From assembly GCA_035461905.1 (NCBI GenBank), contig DATHUV010000116.1, forward strand, positions 1-7,006: DNA of 7,006 bases. Reading direction: 5' to 3'. The stretch is from SZUA-442 sp035461905 (GTDB lineage: Bacteria > Actinomycetota > Acidimicrobiia > Spongiisociales > UBA5794). How positions within the stretch are numbered: the stretch's first letter is position 1; each line of letters begins with the position of its first letter. Below are positions 6,561-7,006 of this stretch, piece by piece. The notes beneath the pieces are model-generated. The model was not told the origin of the DNA. It saw only the letters and a list, made by a program, of their open reading frames with translations, and searched no databases. A program made the position numbers and the translations under genes.

Positions 6561-6665
6561 CGGTCCCTCCGTATCGACTCGTGCGCCTGAACCCTAGGAG
6601 GCGCGGCCGGTGGCTGCGACGGCTCGATCGCACCTGCGGATCGTGCGCCGGTCACGACCGCTGCG
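6561..6665 (-). promoter_or_regulatory. Gap upstream of the FMN protein gene, weak promoter candidate
   Basis: This 105-bp gap separates the dehydrogenase stop from the FMN protein start. TAGGGT (6596-6591, minus strand) fits a TAnnnT -10 element about 30 bases before the ATG, but no convincing -35 is present. A small inverted repeat, TCGTG (6641-6645) with CACGA (6653-6657) around a 7-base loop, lies just after the dehydrogenase stop. It has no T-run, so it is at best a weak transcript end. Confidence 0.25.
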
Positions 6666-7006
6666 TCACACGAGGACGATCACCTTCCCGCGGGCGTGAC
6701 CCTCCTCGAGGTAGCGAATGGCGTCAGGCGCCTCGGCCAGCGAGTAGGTGCGATCGATCACAGGGACAATGGATCCCTCCTCGAGCATCTGTGAGAGCAC
6801 GAGGAAGTCCTCCTGCGTGTTCTTGGCGAGCATCGCAGACGATTTCCGTGAGCGACCGATCGAGGAGAGCGCGAGTCCGGCGAGATACGTGATCGGACCG
6901 ATCCAGTTGCCCATATCGGCCTGTCCCACGCCGACGAGACGACCACCCGGCTCGAGCACCCTCCGGACGGCGGAGGTCGAGTGATTGCCGATGATGTCGA
7001 TGATCA
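6666..7006 (-). CDS. Medium-chain NAD(P)-dependent alcohol dehydrogenase / quinone reductase, C-terminal part
   Basis: The stop is at 6668-6666, and the reading frame stays open to the window edge, giving about 112 C-terminal residues. The start and the catalytic and zinc-binding domains are outside the window. Visible motifs belong to the end of the Rossmann domain and the tail of the medium-chain dehydrogenase/reductase superfamily: IIDIIGNHS, RRVLEPGGRLVGVG, then LAKNTQEDFLVLSQMLEEG, and the closing PVIDRTYSLAEAPDAIRYLE with HARGKVIVLV. The ending PVIDR-Y-L-EA--A---LE-G-A-GK-V is typical of zinc-independent quinone-reductase-like or NAD(P)-dependent alcohol dehydrogenase members. The hydride donor would be NAD(P)H; the substrate cannot be told. 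A GTG inside the frame at 6959 is not the real start, because recognisable family sequence continues upstream. It reads in the same direction as the FMN protein gene. No purine link is visible. Confidence 0.86.
   Translation of the reverse strand, partial: IIDIIGNHSTSAVRRVLEPGGRLVGVGQADMGNWIGPITYLAGLALSSIGRSRKSSAMLAKNTQEDFLVLSQMLEEGSIVPVIDRTYSLAEAPDAIRYLEEGHARGKVIVLV

Noticed and set aside
6641..6660. Possible terminator hairpin and near-palindrome CGGTCACGACCG after the dehydrogenase gene
   Set aside because: The stems are only about 5 bp, with no T-run on the minus strand; such short inverted repeats are common in GC-rich DNA.
6581..6892. Plus-strand open frame of 103 codons over the dehydrogenase tail
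   Set aside because: It is Arg-rich, antisense to a clear dehydrogenase C-terminus, and has no family features.

Overview
This GC-rich window is most likely chromosomal DNA from an uncultured or little-studied actinomycete-like bacterium, possibly of the class Acidimicrobiia. The reasons are frequent GTG starts, strong GC preference at third codon positions, purine-rich GGAGG ribosome sites, and an FMN-binding protein of a subgroup (MSMEG_1061-like) that I associate with actinobacteria. The assignment is inference, because there is no rRNA or other marker gene here. Coding density is very high, and I see no RNA gene, insertion sequence, CRISPR array or prophage.

Left block (1-4739, minus strand): a tight three-gene run, read right to left. 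It is ssnA (SsnA-like amidohydrolase, 3717-4739), ygfK (1190-residue iron-sulfur flavoprotein, 129-3701) and the first 38 codons of a dihydropyrimidinase/hydantoinase (1-115). The gaps are 15 and 13 bp and each downstream gene has a good ribosome site in the gap, so this looks like one operon. In E. coli, ygfK and ssnA are neighbours in a purine-catabolism region that also carries the hydantoinase-like hyuA. The same trio here points to anaerobic or low-oxygen breakdown of a purine or a related heterocycle such as urate.

Middle (4740-4877): a divergent control region between ssnA and the gene to its right. It holds a 9-bp direct repeat, a 12-bp tandem duplication and a 17-codon leader reading frame whose stop overlaps the ssnA start. 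Next comes an adenine deaminase of the adenosine-deaminase fold (4878-5906, plus strand), which would turn adenine into hypoxanthine. The divergent layout links a purine entry step to a reductive/hydrolytic ring-breakdown operon.

Right block (5910-7006, minus strand): a pyridoxamine-phosphate-oxidase-fold FMN protein (5910-6560), convergent with the deaminase with only 3 bp between them, and the C-terminal part of a medium-chain zinc-type alcohol dehydrogenase/quinone reductase (6666-7006, cut by the window edge). Neither has an evident link to purines.

The most unusual item is the SsnA-like enzyme. It keeps all the metal-binding motifs but lacks a recognisable N-terminal strand region and a stretch near the C-terminus, and both missing parts belong to the small beta-sandwich domain of this superfamily. 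A well-formed ribosome site and ATG just upstream start a short leader in another frame.
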